Positions 36,642 to 45,052 of a DNA stretch of 64,000 bases are shown one piece after another (within the stretch, counting starts at the first letter, position 1; every line of letters starts with the position of its first letter). The notes below the pieces were generated by a model. The model was not told the origin of the DNA. It saw only the letters and a program-made list of their open reading frames with translations, and ran no database searches. This DNA comes from CAYUAI01 sp964442745 (lineage in GTDB: Bacteria > Pseudomonadota > Gammaproteobacteria > S012-40), in assembly GCA_964442745.1 (NCBI GenBank), contig CAYUAI010000005.1:51983-115982 (forward strand). The letters are read 5' to 3'. The translations under genes were made by a program, and so were the position numbers.

Positions 36642-37313
36642 ATGGAAACGATAGCCGTTATTGATTATGGAATGGGAAATCTCCATTCCGTCGTAAAAGC
36701 GTTACAACATGCGGCGAATGATCGTCGTGTTAAAATACAAGTGGTGAGTAATAAAACGGATTTAGCCCATGCCCATCGGGTGGTTTTCCCTGGGGTGGGT
36801 GGTATTGGTTATTGTATGATGGCGTTGCAAAAATTAGATTTAATTGATGCCATAAAAGAGGCGGTTGCGAACAAGCCCGTGTTGGCCATCTGCGTAGGTA
36901 TGCAAGCCTTATTGGAATTTAGTGAAGAGAATGACGGGGTGACTTGTCTGGGTCTTTTGCCCGGACAGGTCAAGCATTTTTTGCCAGTATTTAAGCAACA
37001 ACAGTGGCTTCCTGGGCTGAAAATTCCTCACATGGGTTGGAATCAAGTTAAGCAAGTTACGTCGCATCCGCTATGGCAAGCCATTCCTCAAGACAGTCGT
37101 TTTTATTTTGTGCATAGTTATTTTGCTGAGCTATCCGATATGGAGCAGACGGCAGGGCAAACCGAATATGGGATTAGATTTACCGCCGCGGTGGCCACGG
37201 ATAATCTTTTTGCCGTGCAATTTCACCCTGAAAAAAGCCAGCGTGCGGGTTTGCAATTATTGTCCAATTTTATCCATTGGAATGGTGAAATCGCTATGGC
37301 TGAAAATGGATAG
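36642..37313 (+). CDS. hisH: Imidazole glycerol phosphate synthase glutaminase subunit HisH
   Basis: Class I glutamine amidotransferase that feeds ammonia to HisF. The N-terminus IAVIDYGMGNLHSVVKAL and oxyanion strand VFPGVGGIGYCM are normal. The catalytic Cys lies in LAICVGMQALLEFSEEN, and the His/Glu pair in FAVQFHPEKSQRAGLQLLSNF. At 223 residues it is slightly longer than E. coli HisH. Confidence 0.96.
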   Translation: METIAVIDYGMGNLHSVVKALQHAANDRRVKIQVVSNKTDLAHAHRVVFPGVGGIGYCMMALQKLDLIDAIKEAVANKPVLAICVGMQALLEFSEENDGVTCLGLLPGQVKHFLPVFKQQQWLPGLKIPHMGWNQVKQVTSHPLWQAIPQDSRFYFVHSYFAELSDMEQTAGQTEYGIRFTAAVATDNLFAVQFHPEKSQRAGLQLLSNFIHWNGEIAMAENG

Positions 37314-37392
37314 CATGTCGAGTACATGAGTGAGTTTTTATTTTTATAGCGTTGTATATTTGTGACGGGTAGATAAATCAAGAGGAACGATC

Positions 37393-38133
37393 ATGCTGGT
37401 GATACCTGCGATAGATCTCAAGGGAGGTAAATGTGTTCGCCTTCGCCAAGGTAACTTAGATGATGAGACCATTTATTCTGAGAGTCCGATCGATATGGCT
37501 GAACAATGGGTTAAGGCGGGCGCCCGTCGATTGCATCTAGTTGATTTAGATGGTGCTGTTGCGGGTAAGCCGATGAATACTGAGGTGATTCATCAGATTG
37601 CTGAGCGCTTTCCTGATATTCCTATCCAGGTGGGGGGAGGGATTCGAGATGAGGATACCGTGCAATCCTATTTAGACGCGGGTGTGCAATATGTCATTAT
37701 CGGCACCAAAGCAATTAATGCGCCTCATTTTGTTGAGGACCTTTGTTTAGAGTTTCCTGGACACATTATTGTGGGACTGGACGCAAAAAATGGCAAAGTA
37801 GCGATTGATGGCTGGTCCAAATTATCTCATCATGATGTCATTGATATGGCGCAGAAATTTGAACATTGTGGGGTTGAGGCGATTATTTTTACCGACATCA
37901 GCCGTGACGGCATGATGACAGGCTTGAATTTAGACTCCACCGTTGAATTGGCTCGTGCAATAAAAATTCCCGTGATTGCTTCGGGAGGTGTGACCAATAT
38001 TGATGATATTAAATCGTTATCTCAATTTAATGATGATGGTATCTCTGGTGTCATCACTGGACGTGCTATTTATGAAGGGAGTTTGGATTTTGCAGCCGCA
38101 CAAAAATTGGCGGATGAATTGGCCGTTTCTTGA
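37393..38133 (+). CDS. hisA: Phosphoribosylformimino-5-aminoimidazole carboxamide ribotide isomerase HisA
   Basis: TIM-barrel Amadori isomerase converting ProFAR to PRFAR. Seen: VIPAIDLKGGKCVRLRQGN (catalytic Asp after PAI), LHLVDLDGA, IQVGGGIRDEDTVQ and IFTDISRDGMMTGLN (second catalytic Asp), IASGGVTN. At 246 residues it is full length. AAGAGGAACG precedes the ATG. It is followed 15 bases later by hisF. Confidence 0.96.
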   Translation: MLVIPAIDLKGGKCVRLRQGNLDDETIYSESPIDMAEQWVKAGARRLHLVDLDGAVAGKPMNTEVIHQIAERFPDIPIQVGGGIRDEDTVQSYLDAGVQYVIIGTKAINAPHFVEDLCLEFPGHIIVGLDAKNGKVAIDGWSKLSHHDVIDMAQKFEHCGVEAIIFTDISRDGMMTGLNLDSTVELARAIKIPVIASGGVTNIDDIKSLSQFNDDGISGVITGRAIYEGSLDFAAAQKLADELAVS

Positions 38134-38148
38134 TCTTAAGGTGAGTCA

Positions 38149-38922
38149 ATGAGTTTAGCAAAACGCATCATTCCCTGTTTGGATGTTGACAATGGTCGGG
38201 TTGTTAAGGGAGTCCAATTTGTTGATATTCGTGATGCCGGTGATCCGGTAGCGATTGCTAAGCGTTATGATGAACAAGGTGCGGATGAACTCACCTTTTT
38301 GGATATCACGGCGAGCTCAGACCAGCGCGACACTATGATCCATGTGGTGGAAGAGGTGGCTAGCCAGGTTTTTATTCCATTGACTGTCGGTGGCGGGATT
38401 CGAACGCTTGATGACATACGACGCATGCTCAATGCGGGTGCCGATAAAGTCGCCATCAATACGGCGGCGGTATTTCACCCTGAGTTTGTCCGTGAAGCGT
38501 CGGATAAATTTGGTACGCAGTGTATTGTGGTTGCGATTGATGCAAAAAAAGTCAGTGCGGTGGATGAATCGCCGCGCTGGGAAATATTTACCCATGGTGG
38601 GCGTAAATCCACCGGCATGGAGGCCATTGCGTGGGCGAAAAAAATGGTCGTTTATGGTGCGGGTGAGATATTATTGACCAGCATGGATAAGGATGGCACC
38701 AAAGCGGGATTCGATTTAGCGTTAACGCGTGCCATTAGTGATGCCGTGTTAGTGCCGGTGATTGCCTCGGGTGGTGTAGGTTGTCTGGCGCATTTGGCGG
38801 ACGGAATCTTGAAAGGACAGGCGGAGGCCGTATTAGCGGCCAGTATTTTTCACTTTGGCGAACACACGATTGGGCAAGCGAAGGAATTTATGCATAGCCA
38901 AGGCATTGAAGTCAGAATATGA
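38149..38922 (+). CDS. hisF: Imidazole glycerol phosphate synthase cyclase subunit HisF
   Basis: Cyclase half of IGP synthase, partner of HisH. Seen: LAKRIIPCLDVDNGRVVKGVQF with the catalytic Asp, ELTFLDITAS, IPLTVGGGIRTLDDIR, and the second catalytic Asp in LTSMDKDGTKAGFD, then VPVIASGGVG. At 257 residues it is complete. Its stop overlaps the hisI start by four bases. Confidence 0.97.
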   Translation: MSLAKRIIPCLDVDNGRVVKGVQFVDIRDAGDPVAIAKRYDEQGADELTFLDITASSDQRDTMIHVVEEVASQVFIPLTVGGGIRTLDDIRRMLNAGADKVAINTAAVFHPEFVREASDKFGTQCIVVAIDAKKVSAVDESPRWEIFTHGGRKSTGMEAIAWAKKMVVYGAGEILLTSMDKDGTKAGFDLALTRAISDAVLVPVIASGGVGCLAHLADGILKGQAEAVLAASIFHFGEHTIGQAKEFMHSQGIEVRI

Positions 38923-39299
38923 ATCAGGCAAGCTGGTTAGATGAAATCCGTTGGTCACCCGAGGGTTTGGTGCCGGCCATTGCTCAAGACATGAAAACGG
39001 GTAAAATATTAATGTTAGCCTGGATGAATCGGGAAGCGCTTGCGCTTACCGCCCAAGAGGGGCGTGCTGTTTACTGGTCGCGATCTCGTAATGAATTATG
39101 GCGTAAAGGTGAGCAGTCCGGCCATATACAGCAGGTGGCTGAAATGCGCTTGGATTGTGACAGCGATGTGATTTTGTTATCCGTTGAGCAAGTCGGTGGC
39201 ATTGCCTGTCATACCGGGCGGGAAAGTTGTTTTTACAAGAAGTTAAGCCATGACCAGCAATGGCAACTTGTTGATCCTATTAAAAAAATCCAAAAGTGA
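38919..39299 (+). CDS. hisI: Phosphoribosyl-AMP cyclohydrolase HisI
   Basis: Zn/Mg-dependent cyclohydrolase acting on PR-AMP. LMLAWMNREALALTAQEGRAVYWSRSRNELWRKGEQSGHIQ covers the family core, and the metal ligands are in LDCDSDVILLSV and ACHTGRESCFY. At 126 residues it is the single-domain enzyme, separate from hisE, unlike the fused HisIE of enteric bacteria. Confidence 0.96.
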   Translation: MNQASWLDEIRWSPEGLVPAIAQDMKTGKILMLAWMNREALALTAQEGRAVYWSRSRNELWRKGEQSGHIQQVAEMRLDCDSDVILLSVEQVGGIACHTGRESCFYKKLSHDQQWQLVDPIKKIQK

Positions 39300-39302
39300 T
39301 GT

Positions 39303-39647
39303 ATGCGGACCAATAACGGTTATACCACGATTCTGAATGATTTAGCGCAGATTTTAGAAGATCGAAAGGCCATGGATTCGCAATCCTCTTACGTGGCGAG
39401 TTTATATGACCGGGGTTTGGATGTTATTTTAAAGAAAGTGGGTGAAGAGGCCGCAGAGACAATCATTGCCGCTAAAAATGAGGATGCCAATGCACTAGTG
39501 TCTGAGGTGGCTGATTTATGGTTTCATACCCTGGTGCTACTTGCGCATAAAAATTTAACGGTAGATGATGTGTTGCAGGAATTAAACAGACGATTTGGCA
39601 TCTCAGGTATTGCAGAAAAGCAAGCGCGCAATCAAGACTCGGTTTAA
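39303..39647 (+). CDS. hisE: Phosphoribosyl-ATP pyrophosphatase HisE
   Basis: All-alpha MazG-like pyrophosphatase that hydrolyses PR-ATP to PR-AMP. ILNDLAQILEDRKAMDSQSSYVASLYDRGLDVILKKVGEEAAETIIAAKNED carries the acidic metal-binding EEAAE, and VSEVADLWFHTLVLLAH the second acidic motif. It has 114 residues and lies three bases after hisI. It is the last his gene here and runs on to tatA, as in several proteobacteria. Confidence 0.95.
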   Translation: MRTNNGYTTILNDLAQILEDRKAMDSQSSYVASLYDRGLDVILKKVGEEAAETIIAAKNEDANALVSEVADLWFHTLVLLAHKNLTVDDVLQELNRRFGISGIAEKQARNQDSV

Positions 39648-39695
39648 AGTTGGTGAGCGGCTGGCTTGTTTAAATAATTTTTAGGAGAATGTTCA

Positions 39696-39971
39696 ATGGG
39701 TGGTATTAGTGTTTGGCAATTATTGATCGTTTTAGCGATCGTGCTGTTATTGTTCGGCGCAAAAAAATTGCGTACTATTGGTGGCGATTTAGGTTCAGCG
39801 GTGAAAGGTTTTCGCGGAGCCATGCGGGAAGGTGAGGAAAAAATGGACGCCGATAAGCCGGATTCGACTAAACCGAATGAGCGCATTGAAGAGGCAGAGA
39901 ACGGGCGAGTCATTGACGTGGATGTTTCTAAAAAAGAAACCGCCCCTCCACCAAAAAAAGATAACGTTTAA
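39696..39971 (+). CDS. tatA: Sec-independent protein translocase TatA
   Basis: Pore-forming component of the Tat pathway. One N-terminal helix (GGISVWQLLIVLAIVLLLFGAKKL with the conserved FGxKKL hinge) is followed by an amphipathic helix (GGDLGSAVKGFRGAMRE) and a charged tail. It has 91 residues and a TTTAGGAG upstream. Tat substrates are likely in this cell, for example the ActB1 protein encoded at 45757. Confidence 0.96.
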   Translation: MGGISVWQLLIVLAIVLLLFGAKKLRTIGGDLGSAVKGFRGAMREGEEKMDADKPDSTKPNERIEEAENGRVIDVDVSKKETAPPPKKDNV

Positions 39972-40049
39972 GGGATGATGAGCGCTTGATGTGAATGGCT
40001 TTGTGGTATTTGATGAATACCCGCGCCGCTAAAATAGCGATGTGTTATT

Positions 40050-40430
40050 ATGTTTGATATTGGATTTTGGGAAATTGCAGTGATTAGCGTGGTGGCTTTG
40101 ATTGTTGTCGGACCCGAGCGGTTTCCCGGTTTAGTACGTAGTGTTGGCATGTGGCTGGGACGCTTTCGTCGCATTATCACCACCGTGAAGAGTGAAATTC
40201 GAGAGGAAGTGGATAAAGCGGAGCAATTAAAAGCCTTAATGGATGAACAGCTCGATATTGTGAAGCGGCATGAAACCTTGGATGATAGTAAACCCAACGT
40301 ACCATTACAGGGAAAATCTGCTGAGTCCCCCTCATTAGCCAAGGTAGTGCCGCCGGCGTCGGCCAAAAAGACAACCCAGGCGTCTGCTAACGTTGACAAA
40401 TCTGAGGCGGGTTCGCCGCCAAATTCATGA
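40050..40430 (+). CDS. tatB: Sec-independent protein translocase TatB
   Basis: Tat receptor subunit with TatC. MFDIGFWEIAVISVVALIVVGPERFPGLVRSVG gives the membrane helix and the conserved GPERFP hinge, followed by a long amphipathic helix (WLGRFRRIITTVKSEIREEVDKAEQLKALM) and a Pro/Ser/Ala-rich tail. Its stop overlaps the tatC start by four bases. Confidence 0.96.
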   Translation: MFDIGFWEIAVISVVALIVVGPERFPGLVRSVGMWLGRFRRIITTVKSEIREEVDKAEQLKALMDEQLDIVKRHETLDDSKPNVPLQGKSAESPSLAKVVPPASAKKTTQASANVDKSEAGSPPNS

Positions 40431-41371
40431 ATAAAAAGGGATTTAAAGCAAATATCCGTGAGCAGCCGCTGGTTGCCCATTTAGTCGAGTTACGCGATCG
40501 ACTATTGCGTGTTTTGTTAGGCATCCTGATTTTCTTTGTGGTGTTATTTCCTTTTGCTAATGATCTCTATGAGACCGTTGCCGCCCCATTGATGGCCCAA
40601 TTACCCGAGGGGACATCAATGATTGCGACCGATGTTGCGTCCCCCTTTTTTACGCCTTTTAAGCTGACTTTGGTATTAGCGATTTTTTTAGGGATGCCGT
40701 GGATTTTATACCAAGCTTGGGCTTTTATTGCGCCGGGTTTGTATAAGCACGAGCGCCGTTTAGTGCTACCCTTGCTTGCTTCCAGTACAGCATTATTTTA
40801 TGCGGGTGGACTATTCGCTTATTATGTGGTTTTTCCGTTAGTCTTTGGTTTTTTTACCAGTGTGGCACCAGATGGTGTTGCTGTGATGACGGATATTAGT
40901 CGTTATCTGGATTTTGTTTTAAAAATGTTTTTTGCCTTTGGATTGGCATTTGAAGTACCGATTGTCACCATTGTGTTAGTCTGGTCCGGTGTTGCAAGTC
41001 GTCAGAGTTTAGCGGCAAAACGGCCTTATATTATCGTCGGTGCTTTTGTTTTTGCCATGCTGCTCACACCGCCTGATGCCATTTCTCAAACCTTATTGGC
41101 GGTGCCGATGATTTTGTTATTTGAGTTAGGGTTGATTTTCTCCAAACCGTTTGAGAAAGACGTCGACGACGAGCAAGTTGACGAAGATCATTTATCTGAG
41201 GCGGATGCTCGGCCCCAGGCGGACACCTCCGATCGACAGTCGTATTACGATGATACATCGACGGGTAGCCAGGGTGACAGTTCGTTTGATATGAAGGCTG
41301 AGCTCGATCGGGCAGAAGCCGATGAGCGTCGTTTAGATCAAGAAGGCGACAACCCGAAACCTAAGGAATGA
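40427..41371 (+). CDS. tatC: Sec-independent protein translocase TatC with acidic C-terminal tail
   Basis: Six-helix core of the Tat translocase that binds twin-arginine signals. The family signature HLVELRDRLLRVLLG is at the N-terminus, and FTPFKLTLVLAIFLGMPWILYQAWAFIAPGLYKHERR is the conserved cytoplasmic loop region. The core ends near residue 240 (LLFELGLIFSKPFEK); the last 70 or so residues are a highly charged, Asp/Glu-rich extension that most TatC proteins lack. The final codons overlap the repeat at 41361-41424. Confidence 0.95.
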   Translation: MNKKGFKANIREQPLVAHLVELRDRLLRVLLGILIFFVVLFPFANDLYETVAAPLMAQLPEGTSMIATDVASPFFTPFKLTLVLAIFLGMPWILYQAWAFIAPGLYKHERRLVLPLLASSTALFYAGGLFAYYVVFPLVFGFFTSVAPDGVAVMTDISRYLDFVLKMFFAFGLAFEVPIVTIVLVWSGVASRQSLAAKRPYIIVGAFVFAMLLTPPDAISQTLLAVPMILLFELGLIFSKPFEKDVDDEQVDEDHLSEADARPQADTSDRQSYYDDTSTGSQGDSSFDMKAELDRAEADERRLDQEGDNPKPKE

Positions 41372-41424
41372 GACATTGATTAAAATACCCATCTAGTTGG
41401 TCTTTTTGCCCGTATTTTCCATGG
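41361..41424 (+). repeat. Inverted repeat bracketing degS-nif3, left copy
   Basis: Starts in the last codons of tatC (CTAAGGAATGAG) and runs through CATTGATTAAAATACCCAT to TTTTTGCCCGT. The reverse complement recurs at 44440-44502 with only a few differences. The two copies enclose the degS-like gene and nif3. Confidence 0.75.
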
Positions 41425-41819
41425 CCACGTGGGTTACTTAGCTCGCGACATTCTGGTCATGGCTCAGGGTTTGGCGGTAGTCGTATTGCATCCTTTAAAT
41501 TAAACATCTAAGCCAGCACTTTATACGCAGGTGTCCACCTTGCGACTGGTTACAAATTCACATTTAAGCTGTCATTTTTCGGTCAAATCTAACCTAAATC
41601 TGGGCGCGAAAATTCCCGTTTATGACCGTGACACCCAACACCGTTATCCAATGATGGTTTTTGCTACCCATTTTTGGGGAGAATTTTGACTGATTTTTAA
41701 TCTCAAAATCTTTAAGAGAGTACATCGATTCCTACGGCTTTGCTGAAGGCTCACGCGTTTTCGGCCATTGCTTATGCATCTCCCTCATCAATTTTTATAC
41801 GCGGAGTGGAGTGATTGTT
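41372..41819. other. Intergenic region with repeats, no gene
   Basis: About 450 bases between the convergent tatC and degS-like genes. It contains the inverted-repeat copy at its left end and one copy of the dispersed 'CTGGGCGCGA' repeat at about 41581-41632. No plausible reading frame or clear intrinsic terminator was found. Confidence 0.6.
41581..41632. repeat. Dispersed intergenic repeat, copy 2
   Basis: GGTCAAATCTAA, then AAATCTGGGCGCGAAAAT and TTTATGACCGTG: same layout as the copy at 18161-18220 over about 50 bases. Confidence 0.6.
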
Positions 41820-43013
41820 TTATTGTTCCGTTGGGGCCGGTCGCTCGCTTGTTTGAGCTGTCAACTGTATGCTTTTGCTATTGCGTATGACTGTCACCAA
41901 TATTGGTGTGCCGGGGGGGGAATTGGATATCAATTTAACGGCATGGCGACTATCCGTCACTTTTTCGTTACCAATTTGAATGATGGCATCGCCGGGTTTT
42001 AGGCCAGCCACATCGGCGGGTCCTGAGCGTAAAACGCCAGCAACGATGACACCATTGGTATCTGGCAAATTAAAAGAGACAGCCAGTGCTGGACTGATAT
42101 CTTGCACTTCAATACCCAGCCAGCCCCTGACGACATGACCATTCTCGATAATTTGTTGAGTGACGTTTTTGACTAGATTCACGGGAATCGCGAAACCGAT
42201 GCCTTGCGATCCGCCTGAGCGAGAGAAAATGGCGGTATTCACACCGACTAAATGACCAAAGGTATTGATTAATGCGCCACCGGAATTGCCAGGGTTGATG
42301 GCGGCGTCAGTTTGAATAAAGTTCTCAAAGGTATTAAGGCCCAGGCGATCCCTGCCCGTGGCGCTGATAATGCCCATGGTTACCGTTTGGCCGACGCCAA
42401 ATGGGTTGCCAATCGCCAATACCACATCGCCTATTTTTAAATTGTCTGAAGCCCCTAAGGTGATGGCGGGCAATTCATCCAATTCGATTTTTAATAAGGC
42501 GATATCTGATTCTGCATCCACCCCAACGATGGTTGCATTGGCGCTGCGACCATCACGCAGCGCCACTTGGATTTCTTCGGCGGCTTTAATGACGTGATGA
42601 TTGGTTAACACGTAACCTTGAGGGCTAATGATAACGCCGGAACCCAAACTGTTTTCTTGGCGCTGACGGTGTTTAGGTATCCTATCATCAAAAAAACGAT
42701 CAAAGCCAGGGTGATTAAAAAAATTAGACTTTCTTGATGGGATGGTTTTTGATGTGAAAATGTTGACCACCGCCGAGGCGGCGGCTTCTACTGCACTCGC
42801 ATAAGAGGCAACGCTTGTTTGATTTTGCTGTCTGGCCGCCACGGCAAGTTGCTGTGCATTTTCGGCTGAAATTTCGCTAATTTCCACCACATTTTTACCT
42901 AAACGAGGCAGGTTTTCCACAAAATACACGACAACAATGCCGCCTAATAAGCCAATGATAGTGAATAGGATCAGGTTTTTAAGGGTATCTTTTGTATTTT
43001 TGCTGATTAGCAT
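41820..43013 (-). CDS. degS: DegS/AlgW-like periplasmic serine protease
   Basis: Trypsin-like HtrA-family protease of 397 residues with one N-terminal membrane helix (LILFTIIGLLGGIVVVYFV) and a single C-terminal PDZ domain (residues about 300-390). That is the DegS/AlgW layout rather than DegP. The catalytic triad is His140 in LTNHHVIK, Asp170 in ESDIALLKI and Ser244 in INPGNSGGALI. DegS-type proteases sense misfolded outer-membrane proteins and start RseA cleavage, releasing sigma-E. In Pseudomonas a gene of this type lies in the same neighbourhood. A G8 run lies in the C-terminal codons. Confidence 0.9.
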   Translation of the reverse strand: MLISKNTKDTLKNLILFTIIGLLGGIVVVYFVENLPRLGKNVVEISEISAENAQQLAVAARQQNQTSVASYASAVEAAASAVVNIFTSKTIPSRKSNFFNHPGFDRFFDDRIPKHRQRQENSLGSGVIISPQGYVLTNHHVIKAAEEIQVALRDGRSANATIVGVDAESDIALLKIELDELPAITLGASDNLKIGDVVLAIGNPFGVGQTVTMGIISATGRDRLGLNTFENFIQTDAAINPGNSGGALINTFGHLVGVNTAIFSRSGGSQGIGFAIPVNLVKNVTQQIIENGHVVRGWLGIEVQDISPALAVSFNLPDTNGVIVAGVLRSGPADVAGLKPGDAIIQIGNEKVTDSRHAVKLISNSPPGTPILVTVIRNSKSIQLTAQTSERPAPTEQ

Positions 43014-43500
43014 GTGATTTAAGGGTCCTTGGTTGTCGTGACAAAAAATATCTAATGAGCTAAAAAGCGAGGCTGTTTAAAAAAGCACTGACCGAGTATA
43101 GCTTGCTGCCAACTGGCGTTTTTGGGTGTTGCTTTGTTATGGCCTAAATCTGATTCTTTTCTATCATTTTTCGTGATTAGCGAATAGCATGACTTGTCAG
43201 GGTGTTTGGTTGCTTCGTCTGCTCGATAATGCGTCGCAGATGACAGTCGGCTTGGTGAATAAACGCGCTGCGCTAGGCCTGTCCTTCAGTACGCGCTTTT
43301 GATTGCGCTGAAGCTGAATCATGCTACTTGACTAAGTATAGTGATAAAATACCACATGAATTTTATCACTCTATTGTCGCTTTTAATCTGCTGAATGGCA
43401 AAACAGCCGATAGCCGATCCTAAATTCACAGCAGAGTATGTGAAAATAGTGATAGCCACTGAGTTTGTTTTTTTATTCTTTATTATCAGGAGAAATCCAC
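43014..43500. other. Divergent intergenic region
   Basis: About 490 bases between the divergent degS-like gene and nif3. It should contain promoters for both; no strong sigma-70 pair, RNA gene or repeat was recognised. Confidence 0.5.
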
Positions 43501-44253
43501 ATGGCAGTGCTGCGAGAGATTTTGGCTTACACGAATCAATTGCTCGATATTTCGTCGTTTAATGATTATTGTCCCAATGGCTTGCAGGTGGAGGGGGTTT
43601 CTGATGTGCAGAAGATCATTACTGGGGTGACGGCTTCTCAAGCCTTATTGCAACAAGCGGTGGATCAACAAGCCAATGTGGTATTAGTCCATCATGGTTT
43701 TTTTTGGCGAGGAGAAGAGGTAACCATTGTCGGGTTGAAAAAACAGAAAATTGCTTTACTCGTTGAAAATGATATTTCTTTAGTGGCTTATCACTTGCCG
43801 TTGGATGCGCATACTAAGCTTGGCAATAATGCGCAGCTGGCTAAACAATTGGGCTTGAGCATTGAAGGGCGATTTGGTGTGGCTCCAAGTGTGGGGATGC
43901 ATGGCAGTCTATTAACAAAACGTAATGGGCAGGAATTAGCGGATCATATTGCGCATACTTTGGGCAGAACTCCGTTATGGGTCGGTGAGGCTGACAAGAG
44001 TATTTCATCGGTGGCGTGGTGTACCGGCGCCGCTCAAAACTATTTTGGTGAAATAATATCCTTAGGCGTGGATGCCTACATCACGGGTGAGGTGTCTGAG
44101 CAAAATTATCATATGGCGTTGGAGACAGGGATCAATTTTTATGCCGCCGGTCATCATGCGACTGAGCGATACGGTGTGCAGGCGTTGGGTCAGCATTTGG
44201 CAGAAGCCTTCATGGTTGAGCACCAATATATCGAATTACCAAATCCCATCTGA
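43501..44253 (+). CDS. NIF3-like dinuclear metal centre protein (YbgI family)
   Basis: A 250-residue NIF3 family protein. LREILAYTNQLLDISSFNDYCPNGLQVEG is the N-terminal signature; metal ligands are in VLVHHGFFWRGEE, VAYHLPLDAH and, near the end, FYAAGHHATERYGVQAL. Members form toroidal hexamers with two metals; a GTP cyclohydrolase-like role has been proposed but is unsettled. I chose the ATG at 43501, with CAGGAG upstream, over an in-frame start at 43465. In related bacteria this gene precedes petABC; here it precedes the ACIII operon. Confidence 0.93.
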   Translation: MAVLREILAYTNQLLDISSFNDYCPNGLQVEGVSDVQKIITGVTASQALLQQAVDQQANVVLVHHGFFWRGEEVTIVGLKKQKIALLVENDISLVAYHLPLDAHTKLGNNAQLAKQLGLSIEGRFGVAPSVGMHGSLLTKRNGQELADHIAHTLGRTPLWVGEADKSISSVAWCTGAAQNYFGEIISLGVDAYITGEVSEQNYHMALETGINFYAAGHHATERYGVQALGQHLAEAFMVEHQYIELPNPI

Positions 44254-44415
44254 AGCCAATTGAGTGGCGCACTTGCATACTCAGTAATCCATTCTATCGA
44301 CTTTAAATTTTGTTGATAAAAACGCTTGATGGAGGCGATTACTAACCGATTGTAAAAATAGAATTTGATGGCTTTAGGGGAGAGGCTGAAATTAAAGTAC
44401 CTATATTGCGCCGGA

Positions 44416-44461
44416 TTTTTGCCCGTCGTTTCCTCGGTCCCGTGGAAACGACGGGCAAAAA
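44416..44461. terminator. Perfect 18-base hairpin, possible bidirectional terminator
   Basis: TTTTTGCCCGTCGTTTCC at 44416-44433 is exactly complementary to 44444-44461 with a ten-base loop, ending in A5/T5 on each strand. It may terminate transcripts from nif3, although it lies 160 bases beyond the stop. Confidence 0.55.
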
Positions 44462-44502
44462 GACCAGCGAATGGGTATTTTAATCAATGCCTCATTCCTT
44501 AG
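44440..44502 (-). repeat. Inverted repeat bracketing degS-nif3, right copy
   Basis: Reverse complement of 41361-41424, including CTCATTCCTTAG at its right end and ATGGGTATTTTAATCAATG in the middle. It overlaps the right arm of the hairpin at 44416-44461. Confidence 0.75.
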
Positions 44503-45052
44503 CGACGGTGATGTCTCATTATTATGCAGTAATTTTCTCTCAATACGCCTGGGGTTTGCCGCAAAAATATACGGTCAACGTATTCAGGGGAAATAAATAT
44601 TGTGGCAGAACGTGTTTTATTTTACCTTTACGGGGCTGCGTGTTTTATTTGGACAGTAGAACAAATACTGTGAGACAGGCTGGGAGGAATAATTGACAAT
44701 TTTCGTTGACAATTTGCTTTAACTTCGTCTAGCATCGGTCAGCACATCAGCGCTACAACAAGCAAGTATTGATAATTAATCAGAATATGCTGATATTATA
44801 GCGCTGTTGAATGATAGGGAGGAACTCTATGTTCAATCGTGTTGGTATCGACTCATGAATTAAATTTGTTCGTGTGTGCATCAAGTTTTACTTATCTTGC
44901 CGAAATTACTATTTGTAATTTTCTGGCGACTTAACATAATTGGGATTTTCAGGACTCGGCTAAAAACCGGATAAGGTTTTTGGTAGGTTTTTTTTTGAAA
45001 TTTGTTATGTTTGTTTACCGTAATACATAAACAAATGCTTTGAGGGTGGGAA

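Larger units (their letters stand above)
44254..45052. other. Intergenic region upstream of the ACIII operon
   Basis: About 800 bases. It contains a perfect hairpin (44416-44461) within the right copy of the inverted repeat, then A+T-rich sequence expected to hold the actA promoter. The short frame at 44487-44696 has no family resemblance or ribosome-binding site that I can support. Confidence 0.6.

Noticed and set aside
44487..44696. 69-residue open frame upstream of actA
   Set aside because: It lies at the edge of the inverted repeat and hairpin, resembles no family and has no supported ribosome-binding site.
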